Positions 14,447-22,950 are shown, counted from the first letter of the stretch. The stretch: 64,000 nucleotides of DNA from CAG-390 sp045543615 (GCA_045543615.1 JAZPXL010000007.1:1-64000); one strand, 5' to 3'. Numbers and translations are program-made. The notes: generated from the sequence alone by a model not told the origin.

Positions 14447-15721
14447 ATGTTAAATAAATCATCACAAAGCAATGTGCGTCGCCGCCGTCCTAAAGGTGGT
14501 AGCGTAGGTACTATTATTCGCAGAGCAGCAATTTCTTTTGCACTCACGCTCGTTATTCTAATTATGATAGTATGGAGTCTGTGCTTCCTTGTTGCACACG
14601 GTCCGAGTGAATCAATGAGAGATCTGCTTGTTATGTCGGCAATGCAGGCAAGCGCAACCAAGTGGGTGCCGTATCTCGTTCTCTCTGCCGATGAGGTGGA
14701 AGCAATAATTGATCATAGCACTAAGGGATCAACAAATATCATCACTCCTGAGGATCTTGCAAACCGTACTATCAAAAAGGTAGTAACGGGTGCTGACGGA
14801 AAGCAGTATGAGATTGAAGTTTTGGTTGGCGAGGATGGCTCGGCTATTATCACCGGCCCCGATGGTAACCAAGACCATATTATATATGACGAGTGGGCAA
14901 CGGCTATTGACGGAATACAGTTCATCACCCTCAGCCGTCCTACATTCCGTGCATATATGCTCATAATCAAAGATCCTGAGCGTGTTTTCGTTGCAACATC
15001 AAGTGATTACAAGGGTAATGAGGCAGGCAAACGCTTCTATGAGATGGCAGATATCTTCCCTGACGTTGTTGCATTTATCAACGGTGGTGAGTTCTATGAC
15101 CCACAGGGACAGGGTAACGGTGGTAAGCCTAACGGACTTACATTCTCACGTGGAGAGTGTATGTGGGACGATGGCGCAACCTGGAAGACCTTTATAGGAT
15201 TTGACTCAAACAATAAGCTCGTTGTTCGTGAGAACTACACAAAGGAGCAGGCAATAGCAGACGGAATCCGTGACGGAGTTTGCTTCAAGCCGGGTCAAAA
15301 TTCTGCCTCAAGCCGACTTATATATACTGATGAAAGTGGAAACGTTCACGTCTCATCATATAATTCAGCAGGCCTTGCACAGAGAACAGCAATAGGCCAG
15401 AGAGCTGACGGAGCCGTTATTCTGCTTGTAACTGACGGACGATCAAGTGCAAGCCCCGGAGCAACATATACCGATATTACACAGCTTATGTATGAATACG
15501 GTGCTGTTAACGCAGGAATGCTTGACGGTGGCTCGTCCTCGATCCTTTTCTACCGTCCACTCTCAGAGTCAGGAAAACCCGATTATTATTATAATGTTTA
15601 TGACGGTTACAGATATGAGGCACTTGAAGAATTTCAGAAGCTCGGACTTGTAAACCATTACGTAGCGTTCACATCTCCTCGCCGTCTGCCAACTTATTTT
15701 GCAGTAGGAAAGGCTGGGTAA
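14447..15721 (+). CDS. Membrane-anchored phosphodiester glycosidase domain protein (NAGPA-like)
   Basis: A 424-residue protein with a basic N-terminus (RRRRPKGG), one membrane helix (ISFALTLVILIMIVWSLCFL), an exported linker region with an AITGPDG stretch, and a C-terminal phosphodiester glycosidase (NAGPA/DUF2233) domain: INGGEFYDPQ, IGQRADGAVILLVTDGR and the typical NAGMLDGGSSS. Known: the human relative removes GlcNAc from GlcNAc-1-phosphodiesters; bacterial members act on exopolysaccharide or wall phosphodiesters. Start 14447 is chosen at the basic N-terminus; the ribosome site is weak (GGGT), so coupling to the gene before is likely (gap 20 bases). Confidence 0.85.
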   Translation: MLNKSSQSNVRRRRPKGGSVGTIIRRAAISFALTLVILIMIVWSLCFLVAHGPSESMRDLLVMSAMQASATKWVPYLVLSADEVEAIIDHSTKGSTNIITPEDLANRTIKKVVTGADGKQYEIEVLVGEDGSAIITGPDGNQDHIIYDEWATAIDGIQFITLSRPTFRAYMLIIKDPERVFVATSSDYKGNEAGKRFYEMADIFPDVVAFINGGEFYDPQGQGNGGKPNGLTFSRGECMWDDGATWKTFIGFDSNNKLVVRENYTKEQAIADGIRDGVCFKPGQNSASSRLIYTDESGNVHVSSYNSAGLAQRTAIGQRADGAVILLVTDGRSSASPGATYTDITQLMYEYGAVNAGMLDGGSSSILFYRPLSESGKPDYYYNVYDGYRYEALEEFQKLGLVNHYVAFTSPRRLPTYFAVGKAG

Positions 15722-15724
15722 GCT

Positions 15725-17035
15725 ATGGGAAGATATAATAAAAAACCACTTACTCGTGGCGGCGTTGTCTTCCGTATGGTATGGCTGGCTATCATAGTCG
15801 TCATTCTTATTGTGTGGGGAGTGGGACTTGTGGTAGTCAATAAGATGCTTGTTGAATACGAAAGCGTGCAGCCCGTATATGAAGCCGAGAGGGTTTTTGA
15901 AGAGTATTTCAAAAACGCTGATAACGAGACAATTCTGTCATACGGAGAGTATAAATGCTCACCGTATGAGGACAAGAACAACGCCATAACATACTTAAAT
16001 GAGCTGACTGAGGGTAAGGAGCTTACTTTCTCAAGCTCGCTTACAACAGGAGTTGACACAAAAGCTTATATTGTAGCTGCCGGAGACGTCCAGATTGCAA
16101 CCTTTACGCTTGTTAAATCTGAGGAGAAGAGCGAGATGCTCGGCCTTGAGGGTTGGAAGCTTGGTAAGCTGAGCACAACTCTCGTTGCCTCAAAGGGTGT
16201 AAATGTATATGCCCCGAAGAATTCAGTTGTTAAGGTAAATGGCACTCCTCTTACCGATGAGCATATATCGGGCGATGCAGTAGTGCTTAAGGATGAAGCA
16301 TATTTTCCTGAGGATGACGATAGCTTCAGAGTAATGGTCAATTACTTCATAGACGGATTTTTCGTCTCTCCAAGCGTAAGAGTTGAGAGCACCGACAAAG
16401 AGAGCGTTGAGTTTGATCTTGTATATGAAGAAAAAAATTCTGCATATAGCGCAGAATATGACTATTTGCTCCACCTCGCCGCTAAGCATAACGCCCAGGT
16501 ACTCGAAAATGAGTATTACCGTGACCGTGCTGAGGAGAGACGCAGACTTGAGGAAGAAGAGAAGCGTCGCCAAGAGGAAGAAGAGAGAGCAAAAGAAGAG
16601 GCTCTCCGTCAGCAGATCTCGGACGAGATTGAGGCAGAGTACGGTGAATTTGTTGAAAAGGCACTCAAGATATACGGAAAGTATTTCTACGTTTCGAACA
16701 ATGACAGAGTAGACCTCGTGTATGATTATATAGTTAAATACTATAAGTACGGCACAACTACATACTGGGGTATGATCAACTACTACAACCACGCCGCCTA
16801 CTTCCCAAGCGAGTTTGAATACAGGGATCTTGATATGACAGACTTTGCGTGGACTGACGAGAGCAAGACAAGCTTTACCTGTAGATTCAGAATGAATCTT
16901 GTGGCAAAGGGCGTCACAACAACAGGAGAGGCGAGCGAAACCGTAGAGCCCTTCGATCATCTTATCACAGTTGATGTATCGGGCAAATCCCCCCTCATCA
17001 TCGACCAGTCCCTCTATGTTCCACCACAAAGGTAA
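15725..17035 (+). CDS. Single-pass membrane protein with coiled coil, unknown function
   Basis: A 436-residue protein starting 3 bases after the glycosidase stop, so surely co-transcribed. N-terminal membrane helix (VWLAIIVVILIVWGVGLVVV), an outer alpha/beta region (to ~250), a charged coiled coil rich in Glu/Arg (RRRLEEEEKRRQEEEERAKE, ~265-300) and a C-terminal globular domain. The repeated pattern of a short beta domain with NxTPL looks like a surface TcaA- or NTF2-type module, but I do not recognise a family. The context suggests a partner of the glycosidase or glycosyltransferase. Confidence 0.75.
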   Translation: MGRYNKKPLTRGGVVFRMVWLAIIVVILIVWGVGLVVVNKMLVEYESVQPVYEAERVFEEYFKNADNETILSYGEYKCSPYEDKNNAITYLNELTEGKELTFSSSLTTGVDTKAYIVAAGDVQIATFTLVKSEEKSEMLGLEGWKLGKLSTTLVASKGVNVYAPKNSVVKVNGTPLTDEHISGDAVVLKDEAYFPEDDDSFRVMVNYFIDGFFVSPSVRVESTDKESVEFDLVYEEKNSAYSAEYDYLLHLAAKHNAQVLENEYYRDRAEERRRLEEEEKRRQEEEERAKEEALRQQISDEIEAEYGEFVEKALKIYGKYFYVSNNDRVDLVYDYIVKYYKYGTTTYWGMINYYNHAAYFPSEFEYRDLDMTDFAWTDESKTSFTCRFRMNLVAKGVTTTGEASETVEPFDHLITVDVSGKSPLIIDQSLYVPPQR

Positions 17036-17076
17036 GGGTAGAGAGGCGCAAATGCTAAATAATAACTAATGCAAAA

Positions 17077-17125
17077 AAGTACCCCGTACGCAAAAACATT
17101 GCGTACGGGGTACTTGTATGTCCGA
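17077..17125 (+). terminator. Strong terminator of the envelope operon
   Basis: Perfect 17-bp stem AAGTACCCCGTACGCAA (17077-17093) / TTGCGTACGGGGTACTT (17099-17115) with loop AAACA. The following stretch is only moderately T-rich. Confidence 0.75.
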
Positions 17126-17224
17126 TAGGGAAAGTCAGATAAATCCCGGGGCATTTGATGTTTGTAGCTTAAACGAGTGAAAAGGTGTCTAAGTGAGGTA
17201 AAAACGAACAAAAGGTGTCCGACA

Positions 17225-17518
17225 TCACATCAGTAAATGTATAATGAAAAGAAGTATGCTCATAGCGATGCCACTTATCAAGCATATTAGCCAAAATCCG
17301 TGAGAAGATGAAGATTTATCGTTGCGATGAAACCAAGAGTACCAGTTGGAATTAACTGACCATAAACCGTTAAAAAGCCACCAAAGGGCAATTGGGATGC
17401 CGAAAATCTCAATGTGATCATGAAATAAAGCCGTTGTAACAATAATTGAAATAATAATTGCGATATTAAAAATGATATATGCATGTTTATATTTGTTGGG
17501 TGGAGTAAAGCGATACAC
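17225..17518 (-). CDS. Small membrane protein, unknown function
   Basis: A 97-residue protein with three hydrophobic segments (YIIFNIAIIISIIVTTALF; IFGIPIALWWLFNGLW; FWLICLISGIAMSILLFII). The start is taken as GTG at 17518 because an almost perfect AAGGAGGTGAT lies 8 bases before it; longer versions would start inside that site. The Trp-rich middle (WWLFNGLWSVNSNWYSWF) is distinctive, but no family is recognised. It stands alone between the terminator at 17077 and the mini-hairpin array. Confidence 0.65.
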   Translation of the reverse strand: MYRFTPPNKYKHAYIIFNIAIIISIIVTTALFHDHIEIFGIPIALWWLFNGLWSVNSNWYSWFHRNDKSSSSHGFWLICLISGIAMSILLFIIHLLM

Positions 17519-17596
17519 GCCAATCACCTCCTTTATCTGTATCATACCATGTTTCAACAGTTAAGTCAAGAGATTCTTACTTTCTCGCATCCAAAT

Positions 17597-17767
17597 CACG
17601 CCGAAGGCGTGTATATCATCCGCAACTTGTTGCGGTATATCATCAATGCGAAGCATTGTATATCATCAAGCCGCAGGGAATACACGCTAGCGCGTGATGA
17701 GATACAGCCCGTAGGGCTGATGATATACACGACTGCGTCGTGATGATATGCCAAGCCTGCGGCTTGG
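17597..17767. repeat. Array of seven mini-hairpins separated by TATATCATC spacers
   Basis: Perfect small inverted repeats with different arms: CACGCC/GGCGTG (17597), CCGCAA/TTGCGG (17620), CAATGC/GCATTG (17644), CACGC/GCGTG (17683), CAGCCC/GGGCTG (17705), CACGAC/GTCGTG (17728), CCAAGCC/GGCTTGG (17751), plus a broken one (AAGCCGCAGGG, 17668). Spacers read TATATCATC in the left half and GATGATAT in the right half, so the array is itself roughly mirror-symmetric around 17680. Loops are mostly 3-4 bases (GAA, GTA, TGC). It is non-coding. I have the impression that similar arrays are common between genes of gut Clostridia; their role is unknown. Confidence 0.8.
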
Positions 17768-17771
17768 ATAA

Positions 17772-17804
17772 AAAAATCCTGAAAGCAGAGCTTTCAGGAT
17801 TTTT
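17772..17804 (-). terminator. Terminator of tRNA-Ala
   Basis: Stem AAAAATCCTGAAAGC (17772-17786) / GCTTTCAGGATTTTT (17790-17804), loop of 3, immediately behind the tRNA CCA end on the minus strand, followed there by more T residues. Confidence 0.85.
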
Positions 17805-17880
17805 TGGTGGAGCATAGGGGACTCGAACCCCTGACCCCAACACTGCCAGTGTTGTGCGCTCCCAACTGCGCTAATGCCCC
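17805..17880 (-). tRNA. tRNA-Ala, anticodon GGC
   Basis: Minus-strand cloverleaf: acceptor GGGGCAT/ATGCTCC including the G3.U70 wobble that identifies alanine tRNAs; anticodon arm CAACA/TGTTG with loop CTGGCAG (anticodon GGC, reads GCC); T-arm AGGGG-TTCGAGT-CCCCT; encoded CCA. Confidence 0.96.
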
Positions 17881-17889
17881 GTTTTTTGT

Positions 17890-17918
17890 ATTATAACATA
17901 TTTCTTTTGTGATTTCAA
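17890..17918 (-). promoter_or_regulatory. Promoter of tRNA-Ala
   Basis: On the minus strand TTGAAA, 17-base spacer, TATAAT, ending 9 bases before the tRNA. Confidence 0.8.
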
Positions 17919-17964
17919 TACCTTTTTCTAAAAAACAAAATTTCCATTTTTATGGTTTTTGCTA

Positions 17965-17993
17965 TTGATTATTTTTGAAAAATATGATATAAT
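17965..17993 (+). promoter_or_regulatory. Promoter of the sodium-pump decarboxylase operon
   Basis: TTGATT (17965-17970), 17-base spacer, TATAAT (17988-17993), 80 bases before the first gene. Confidence 0.75.
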
Positions 17994-18073
17994 AAATTTG
18001 ATTTTGGATTTAATCGCAGATGAATTGAATCCAACGAAAACTGTAATTTAATTTCTTATTTTGAGGTAGATTG

Positions 18074-19546
18074 ATGGATATTATCGGTAGCGAAAAGAAC
18101 AAGAGTATGCGCAGTGCCAAAACTGCTCAGAAGCTGACCGAGATGTTGAGGGATATTGATATCTCTTCATCGGTCGGTGCTGACGGTGAATATTCGGCCG
18201 TTGCAAGACTCACGGCGTTGTTCGATCACGGCAGTTTTTCACGCATCGGCGCATACATAAACCGTTCCTCATCCCCCGACGAGCCTGTCGGAGTTATCTG
18301 TGGTTACGGTTCAATTGGCGGCAGACTTGCATACGCTTTTGCAGAGGACAGAACGAGAATGGGTGGCGCGTTTGATGAGTCAACTTGCGCACTTATTGAC
18401 AAGATTTATTCAATGGCGGCACGAAATGGTGCTCCAATCATAGGAATTTTTGATTCAAACGGACTTAATGTCTATGAGGGTGTTCGTGCGCTTGCTGCAC
18501 TCGGACGCACCCTAAACGCCAGCGCATCGGTTGCCGGTATCGTGCCAAAGATTGCACTTGTTCCCGGTGTTTGTGGTGGCTGCAACGCAGTTATGGCATC
18601 GTCCTTTGATTTTCTCCTTTCAGTAAAGCCCTCGCCCTCGTCTAATTGCGATATTTACGCAGTTTCAAAATTTGTAAGTGGTGCTGTCGATTCCCCCTCA
18701 AAGAGTGGTATTGCGGCATTTGAGGCAGAGGATGAGGCAAGACTTTACAGTGCAGCAAGAGCACTTGTTGAGTTCCTCCCGCAGAACAACGCAGAGGGAT
18801 GCGTTGTAAACGATGAAGTGAGCGACGCCGAGCTTCAGCGTTCCCCCGACCTCTCGGGTCTTTGCGGCGAGAGTCTTATTGCAGAGCTTGCTGACGCAAA
18901 GAATTATTTCAGACTCTGGGCAGATTATGCTCCCGAGGTTGCACTTGCCCTTGCCACAGTTGGCGGAGTCAGCTGTGCAGTTGTCGCAAGTGAGCGTTCC
19001 TCCAAGGAGGGCGCACTTACAGTTGAGGCTTGCAGAGCTATTGCAAAGCTTGAGCGTTTTGCTGACACTTTCCGTATTCCCTTCATCTCCTTTGTCGACT
19101 CTCCCGGTTTTGATACAACAGTTACCGATAACGCACAGTATCTTGATGCGGCGGCGGCACTCAGCGATGCTGTATGCTTCTCGTCCAACCCCAAGATCTC
19201 GGCTGTTATTGGCAGAGCATACGGCCCGTCATTTATCTTCCTTGCATCAAAGTCCGTGGGTTACGATATTTCTTTTGCAACACCCGATGCTTGCATCAGC
19301 GCACTTTCTCCCGAAGCGTCCGTAGCTTTCGTATGGAACGACAAGGTTCGCTCAATGGATCTCACATCATCCCGTGAAATGCTTGAGCTTGAATGGCGTG
19401 AAAAGCTTGCTTCCCCCAACGATGCGGCTCTTTGCGGCGAGATTGACGATATTATCCCTGCAAATGAACTCAGACCGAGAATAGTTTCAGCTGTTCGTAT
19501 GCTTCTTGGCAAGTCGAAGAGCGAGCCTTCTCGTCGCAAGAGGTGA
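18074..19546 (+). CDS. Divergent acyl-CoA carboxyltransferase subunit (MmdA/PccB-like)
   Basis: A 490-residue protein with the two-domain crotonase-like carboxyltransferase fold of methylmalonyl-CoA decarboxylase alpha / propionyl-CoA carboxylase beta. Seen: ICGYGSIGGRLAYAFAEDRT, then FDSNGLNVYEGVRALAALGR and PGVCGGCNAVMASSFDF in the N-half; IPFISFVDSPGF in the C-half. Known: these enzymes move CO2 between biotin and an acyl-CoA. Several usually strict motifs are altered (VDTPGF-LPG-x-x-QE becomes VDSPGFDTTVTDN), so the substrate may differ from methylmalonyl-CoA. It heads an operon with OadG-, biotin-carrier-, OadB- and OadA-type genes, so a role in the membrane decarboxylase complex is likely. 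Start 18074 after TTGAGGTAGA. Confidence 0.8.
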   Translation: MDIIGSEKNKSMRSAKTAQKLTEMLRDIDISSSVGADGEYSAVARLTALFDHGSFSRIGAYINRSSSPDEPVGVICGYGSIGGRLAYAFAEDRTRMGGAFDESTCALIDKIYSMAARNGAPIIGIFDSNGLNVYEGVRALAALGRTLNASASVAGIVPKIALVPGVCGGCNAVMASSFDFLLSVKPSPSSNCDIYAVSKFVSGAVDSPSKSGIAAFEAEDEARLYSAARALVEFLPQNNAEGCVVNDEVSDAELQRSPDLSGLCGESLIAELADAKNYFRLWADYAPEVALALATVGGVSCAVVASERSSKEGALTVEACRAIAKLERFADTFRIPFISFVDSPGFDTTVTDNAQYLDAAAALSDAVCFSSNPKISAVIGRAYGPSFIFLASKSVGYDISFATPDACISALSPEASVAFVWNDKVRSMDLTSSREMLELEWREKLASPNDAALCGEIDDIIPANELRPRIVSAVRMLLGKSKSEPSRRKR

Positions 19547-19551
19547 GAGTG

Positions 19552-19932
19552 ATGAATGCATTTCTTACTGCAATGCCCGCCGCCGCTGACGAGATGGGCT
19601 TTATAGAGAGAATAACTGAGGCGGGTGTTTACGCCCTGCTTGGAATGTTTGTCATCTTCATTGTGCTTGGCATCCTTCTTGTTATTCTTACGATTTTTAA
19701 TAAGATATTCGGTTCTAAACCCGACCTCGATAAGATATTTGAAGAGGAAGACGATACAGAAAAGACCAAAACCGTCGTCGAGGATGACGGCGAAACCGTT
19801 GCGGCAATCACAGCCGCAGTTGCAATGATGCTTGAGACTGAAGCAAAGGCTCAGAACAGAGCACCGACTCCTTTCCGTGTGGTAGCGTTCCGCCGCACGG
19901 GAAACAAAGCTTGGAATGAAAATAATAATTGA
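19552..19932 (+). CDS. Sodium-pump decarboxylase gamma subunit (OadG family)
   Basis: A 126-residue protein: one membrane helix near the N-terminus (YALLGMFVIFIVLGILLVILTIF), a charged linker with acidic stretches, and a C-terminal tail. This is the plan of OadG/MmdD, the small subunit that holds the peripheral carboxyltransferase to the membrane subunit. Start 19552 behind GAGGTGAG, 5 bases after the previous stop. Confidence 0.82.
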   Translation: MNAFLTAMPAAADEMGFIERITEAGVYALLGMFVIFIVLGILLVILTIFNKIFGSKPDLDKIFEEEDDTEKTKTVVEDDGETVAAITAAVAMMLETEAKAQNRAPTPFRVVAFRRTGNKAWNENNN

Positions 19933-19942
19933 GAGGCATATT

Positions 19943-20317
19943 ATGAGAAAATTTAGTGTAAAAGTTAACGGTAAAACATACGAGGTAGAGATCGAAGAGA
20001 TCGCCCTCGACGCAACAGTAGCGACAACACCTGTAGCTACAGAGAGCGCACCTGCTGCCGCTCCTGCCGCTGCACCCGCAGCATCCTCTGCACCTGCAGG
20101 TGGAGTTGAGGTTAAAGCACCTATTCAGGGTACAGTTGTTAAGGTTGATGTTGCAGTTGGTGACACAGTAGCTAAGGGTGCTCGTCTTTGCGTGCTTGAG
20201 GCTATGAAGATGGAATATGATATAGTTGCCCCCGTTGATGGCGTTATAGCGTTTGTTGACGCATCAAGAGGCATGACAGCCGAGGACGGCAAAATTCTGT
20301 TTACTATAAAGGGCTAA
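19943..20317 (+). CDS. Biotin carboxyl carrier protein of the decarboxylase
   Basis: A 124-residue protein: N-terminal strand region (KFSVKVNGKTYEVEIEE), a flexible Ala/Pro linker (about residues 35-58), and a biotinyl domain with the AMKM motif whose Lys is biotinylated, flanked by VKAPIQGTVVKVDVAVGD and IVAPVDG. It carries CO2 between the carboxyltransferases and the membrane subunit. birA, encoded at 40879, is a plausible ligase for it. Start 19943 uses GAGAGG; an earlier in-frame ATG overlaps oadG and lacks a site. Confidence 0.93.
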   Translation: MRKFSVKVNGKTYEVEIEEIALDATVATTPVATESAPAAAPAAAPAASSAPAGGVEVKAPIQGTVVKVDVAVGDTVAKGARLCVLEAMKMEYDIVAPVDGVIAFVDASRGMTAEDGKILFTIKG

Positions 20318-20320
20318 GAT

Positions 20321-21511
20321 ATGTTCGATAAAATTGTACAGATATTTGAAACCACAGGTCTGTATCAAATGCTTACGACCGATGACAAGTGGTTTCCTAT
20401 CAAGACACTTGCAATGTATGTTATTGTTGCAGGGCTTGTATATTTGGCTGTTGTGAAAAAATATGAGCCACTTCTTCTGTTGCCTATCGCAATAGGAATG
20501 CTTATGGCAAACCTGCCGGGAGCACAGCTCTTCCATATGGATTTGTTCATAACTGAGGGAGCACTCGATATTGGAGCAATATTCAGAGAAGGCGGACTTC
20601 TTGACTATTTGTATCTCGGTGTAAAGCTTGGACTTTATCCATCGCTTATATTCCTTGGAATTGGTGCGATGACGGACTTCACACCCCTTCTTTCCAACCC
20701 CAAGACACTTCTGCTTGGTGGTGCGGCTCAGCTTGGCGTATTTGCGGCTTTCTTCGGAGCGAGAGCTTCGGGCTTCTTCACACTACTTCAGGCTGCCGCA
20801 ATCGGTATTATAGGTGGCGCAGATGGCCCTACTGCAATTCTGACAGCAAAGGCGTTGGCTCCCGAGCTTCTCAGCGCAATTGCAATTGCGGCATATATTT
20901 ATATGGCTCTCATTCCTATGATACAGCCACCTGTAATTCGCCTTCTTACAACCAAAAAGGAAAGAGTTATCAAAATGGCACCTCCTCGTTCCGTTTCGAG
21001 ACTCGAGAAGATCCTTTTCCCGATAATCGTTGCGCTTGTTGTCTGCCTTATAGTTCCCGAGTCTGCTCCTCTTATCGGATTTCTGATGTTTGGTAACCTC
21101 CTTAACGTAAGTGGAGTTACCGACAGACTTTCAACCACAGCAAAGAACGGACTTATGAACGCAGTAACAGTCTTCCTTGGAGTTTCCGTAGGTGCTACTG
21201 CAAACGCAGAGAACTTCCTCAGCCTCAAGACCCTGCTCGTTATCGCTCTCGGTGTCGTTGCATTTATTCTTGCGACCGCGGGTGGAATCCTCTTTGCAAA
21301 GATTATGAACCTCTTCCTCAAGGAAAAGATCAATCCCATCATTGGTGCGGCAGGAGTTTCCGCTGTTCCTATGGCGGCACGTGTTTGCCAAAAGGAAGGT
21401 CAGAAATACGATCCAACCAACTTCCTTCTTATGCACGCTATGGGCCCCAACGTAGCAGGCGTTATTGGTTCTGCAGTTGCGGCAGGTGTATTTATTTCCT
21501 GGTTTGGGTAA
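20321..21511 (+). CDS. Sodium ion-translocating decarboxylase beta subunit (OadB/MmdB/GcdB)
   Basis: A 396-residue integral membrane protein with about nine helices. It contains IGGADGPTAI, the region holding the essential Asp in OadB (Asp203 of the Klebsiella enzyme), and the second conserved loop INPIIGAAGVSAVPMAAR with NVAGVIGSAVAAG. Known: this subunit decarboxylates carboxybiotin and uses the energy to pump two Na+ outward. Three bases separate it from the biotin carrier gene. Confidence 0.95.
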   Translation: MFDKIVQIFETTGLYQMLTTDDKWFPIKTLAMYVIVAGLVYLAVVKKYEPLLLLPIAIGMLMANLPGAQLFHMDLFITEGALDIGAIFREGGLLDYLYLGVKLGLYPSLIFLGIGAMTDFTPLLSNPKTLLLGGAAQLGVFAAFFGARASGFFTLLQAAAIGIIGGADGPTAILTAKALAPELLSAIAIAAYIYMALIPMIQPPVIRLLTTKKERVIKMAPPRSVSRLEKILFPIIVALVVCLIVPESAPLIGFLMFGNLLNVSGVTDRLSTTAKNGLMNAVTVFLGVSVGATANAENFLSLKTLLVIALGVVAFILATAGGILFAKIMNLFLKEKINPIIGAAGVSAVPMAARVCQKEGQKYDPTNFLLMHAMGPNVAGVIGSAVAAGVFISWFG

Positions 21512-21540
21512 TTTAAACTACAATCTCTAAGGTGATACAT

Positions 21541-22950
21541 ATGGAACAGAACACAAGAAAAGTTAAAATAACCGAAACGGTACTCAGAGACTCCCATCAG
21601 TCATTGCTTGCAACAAGAATGACAACCGAGCAGATGATACCGATTCTCGAGCAGCTTGACTCAATTGGATATCACTCTCTTGAAGCCTGGGGTGGCGCAA
21701 CCTTTGACGCCTGCCTTCGCTTCCTTGATGAAGATCCCTGGGACAGACTGCGCACAATCAGAGCGCACGTCAAGAACACAAAGCTTCAGATGCTCTTCAG
21801 AGGTCAGAATATACTCGGCTACCGTCATTATGCAGACGATGTAGTTGACTATTTCGTTGCTAAATCCATCGAAAACGGAATTGATATCGTCAGAATTTTT
21901 GATGCGCTCAACGATCCGAGAAACCTCGAAACTGCAATAACTTCAACAAAGAAATATGGTGGTCACGTTCAGGCTGCAATCAGCTATACCACAAGCCCCG
22001 TTCACAGCATCGGGTTCTTTGCAGGCTATGCAAAACAGCTTGAGCAGATGGGAGCTGACAGCATCTGTATCAAGGATATGGCGGGCTTGCTTCGCCCTTA
22101 CGATGCATACGAGCTTGTAAAGGCAATAAAGGAAGCCGTTGACCTTCCCGTTCAGGTGCATACACATTACACATCAGGACTTGCATCTATGACTCTTCTC
22201 AAGGCAATTGAGGCAGGAGCTGATATTGTTGATACAGCTATCTCACCCCTCGCTCTCGGCACATCCCAGCCTCCCACGGAAGCACTTGTTGCTACACTTG
22301 AGGGAACTCAGTATGACACAGGACTCTCGCTTACAGAGCTTGACGTTATTACCAAGTATTTCGCAGGCTTGAGAGAGAAGTATATCGGCTCTTCGCTTAT
22401 AGATGATAAGGTGCTTGGAGTTGACGTAAACGCACTTATTTATCAGGTTCCCGGTGGAATGCTCTCAAACCTGGTTTCCCAGCTCAAGCAGCAGGGCAAG
22501 GCAGATAAGCTCTCCGAGGTACTCGAGGAAGTTCCGAGAGTAAGAGCAGACGCAGGTTACCCGCCTCTCGTTACACCCACCTCGCAGATTATCGGCACTC
22601 AGGCAGTTATGAACGTCCTTATGGGCGAACGCTATAAGATGGTAACAAAGGAGTTTGTTGGCGTTGTCAGAGGTGACTACGGCAGAACTCCCGCACCCAT
22701 CGAGCAGAGCTTTATTTCAAAGATTTGCGGTAGCGATCCTCTCGTTCTTGTTCGTCCCGCAGACCTGATCGCTCCCGAGCTTGATACTCTTCGCGAGAAG
22801 GTAGCACCTTGGCTTGAGCAGGAGGAGGATATACTCACATACGCACTCTTTGAGGATGTCGCAGAGGCGTTCTTTGAGAGACGCAAGGCGAGAAAATATG
22901 GTCTTGATGCTCCACACGCAGACAAGATAAACGGAGTTCATACAGTATAA
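21541..22950 (+). CDS. Oxaloacetate/pyruvate carboxyltransferase subunit (OadA/PycB-type, without biotin domain)
   Basis: A 469-residue TIM-barrel carboxyltransferase: ITETVLRDSHQSLLATRM, CIKDMAGLLRP, and metal-binding VHTHYTSGLASM, followed by the C-terminal PycB/OadA helical domain. Standard OadA is ~590 residues with a C-terminal biotinyl domain; here it ends before that, so it must use the separate biotin carrier, like the 5S subunit of propionibacterial transcarboxylase. Reaction: CO2 exchange between oxaloacetate/pyruvate and biotin. Start 21541 behind AAGGTGAT. Last gene of the operon. Confidence 0.93.
   Translation: MEQNTRKVKITETVLRDSHQSLLATRMTTEQMIPILEQLDSIGYHSLEAWGGATFDACLRFLDEDPWDRLRTIRAHVKNTKLQMLFRGQNILGYRHYADDVVDYFVAKSIENGIDIVRIFDALNDPRNLETAITSTKKYGGHVQAAISYTTSPVHSIGFFAGYAKQLEQMGADSICIKDMAGLLRPYDAYELVKAIKEAVDLPVQVHTHYTSGLASMTLLKAIEAGADIVDTAISPLALGTSQPPTEALVATLEGTQYDTGLSLTELDVITKYFAGLREKYIGSSLIDDKVLGVDVNALIYQVPGGMLSNLVSQLKQQGKADKLSEVLEEVPRVRADAGYPPLVTPTSQIIGTQAVMNVLMGERYKMVTKEFVGVVRGDYGRTPAPIEQSFISKICGSDPLVLVRPADLIAPELDTLREKVAPWLEQEEDILTYALFEDVAEAFFERRKARKYGLDAPHADKINGVHTV

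Noticed and set aside
16223..17029. 268-codon minus-strand open frame opposite the coiled-coil protein gene
   Set aside because: Antisense shadow; the plus-strand frame has the ribosome site, operon spacing and membrane-anchor layout.
17643..17843. Minus-strand frame across the mini-hairpin array and tRNA-Ala
   Set aside because: Overlaps the tRNA and structured repeats; GSGVRVPYAPP is a typical antisense-tRNA artefact.
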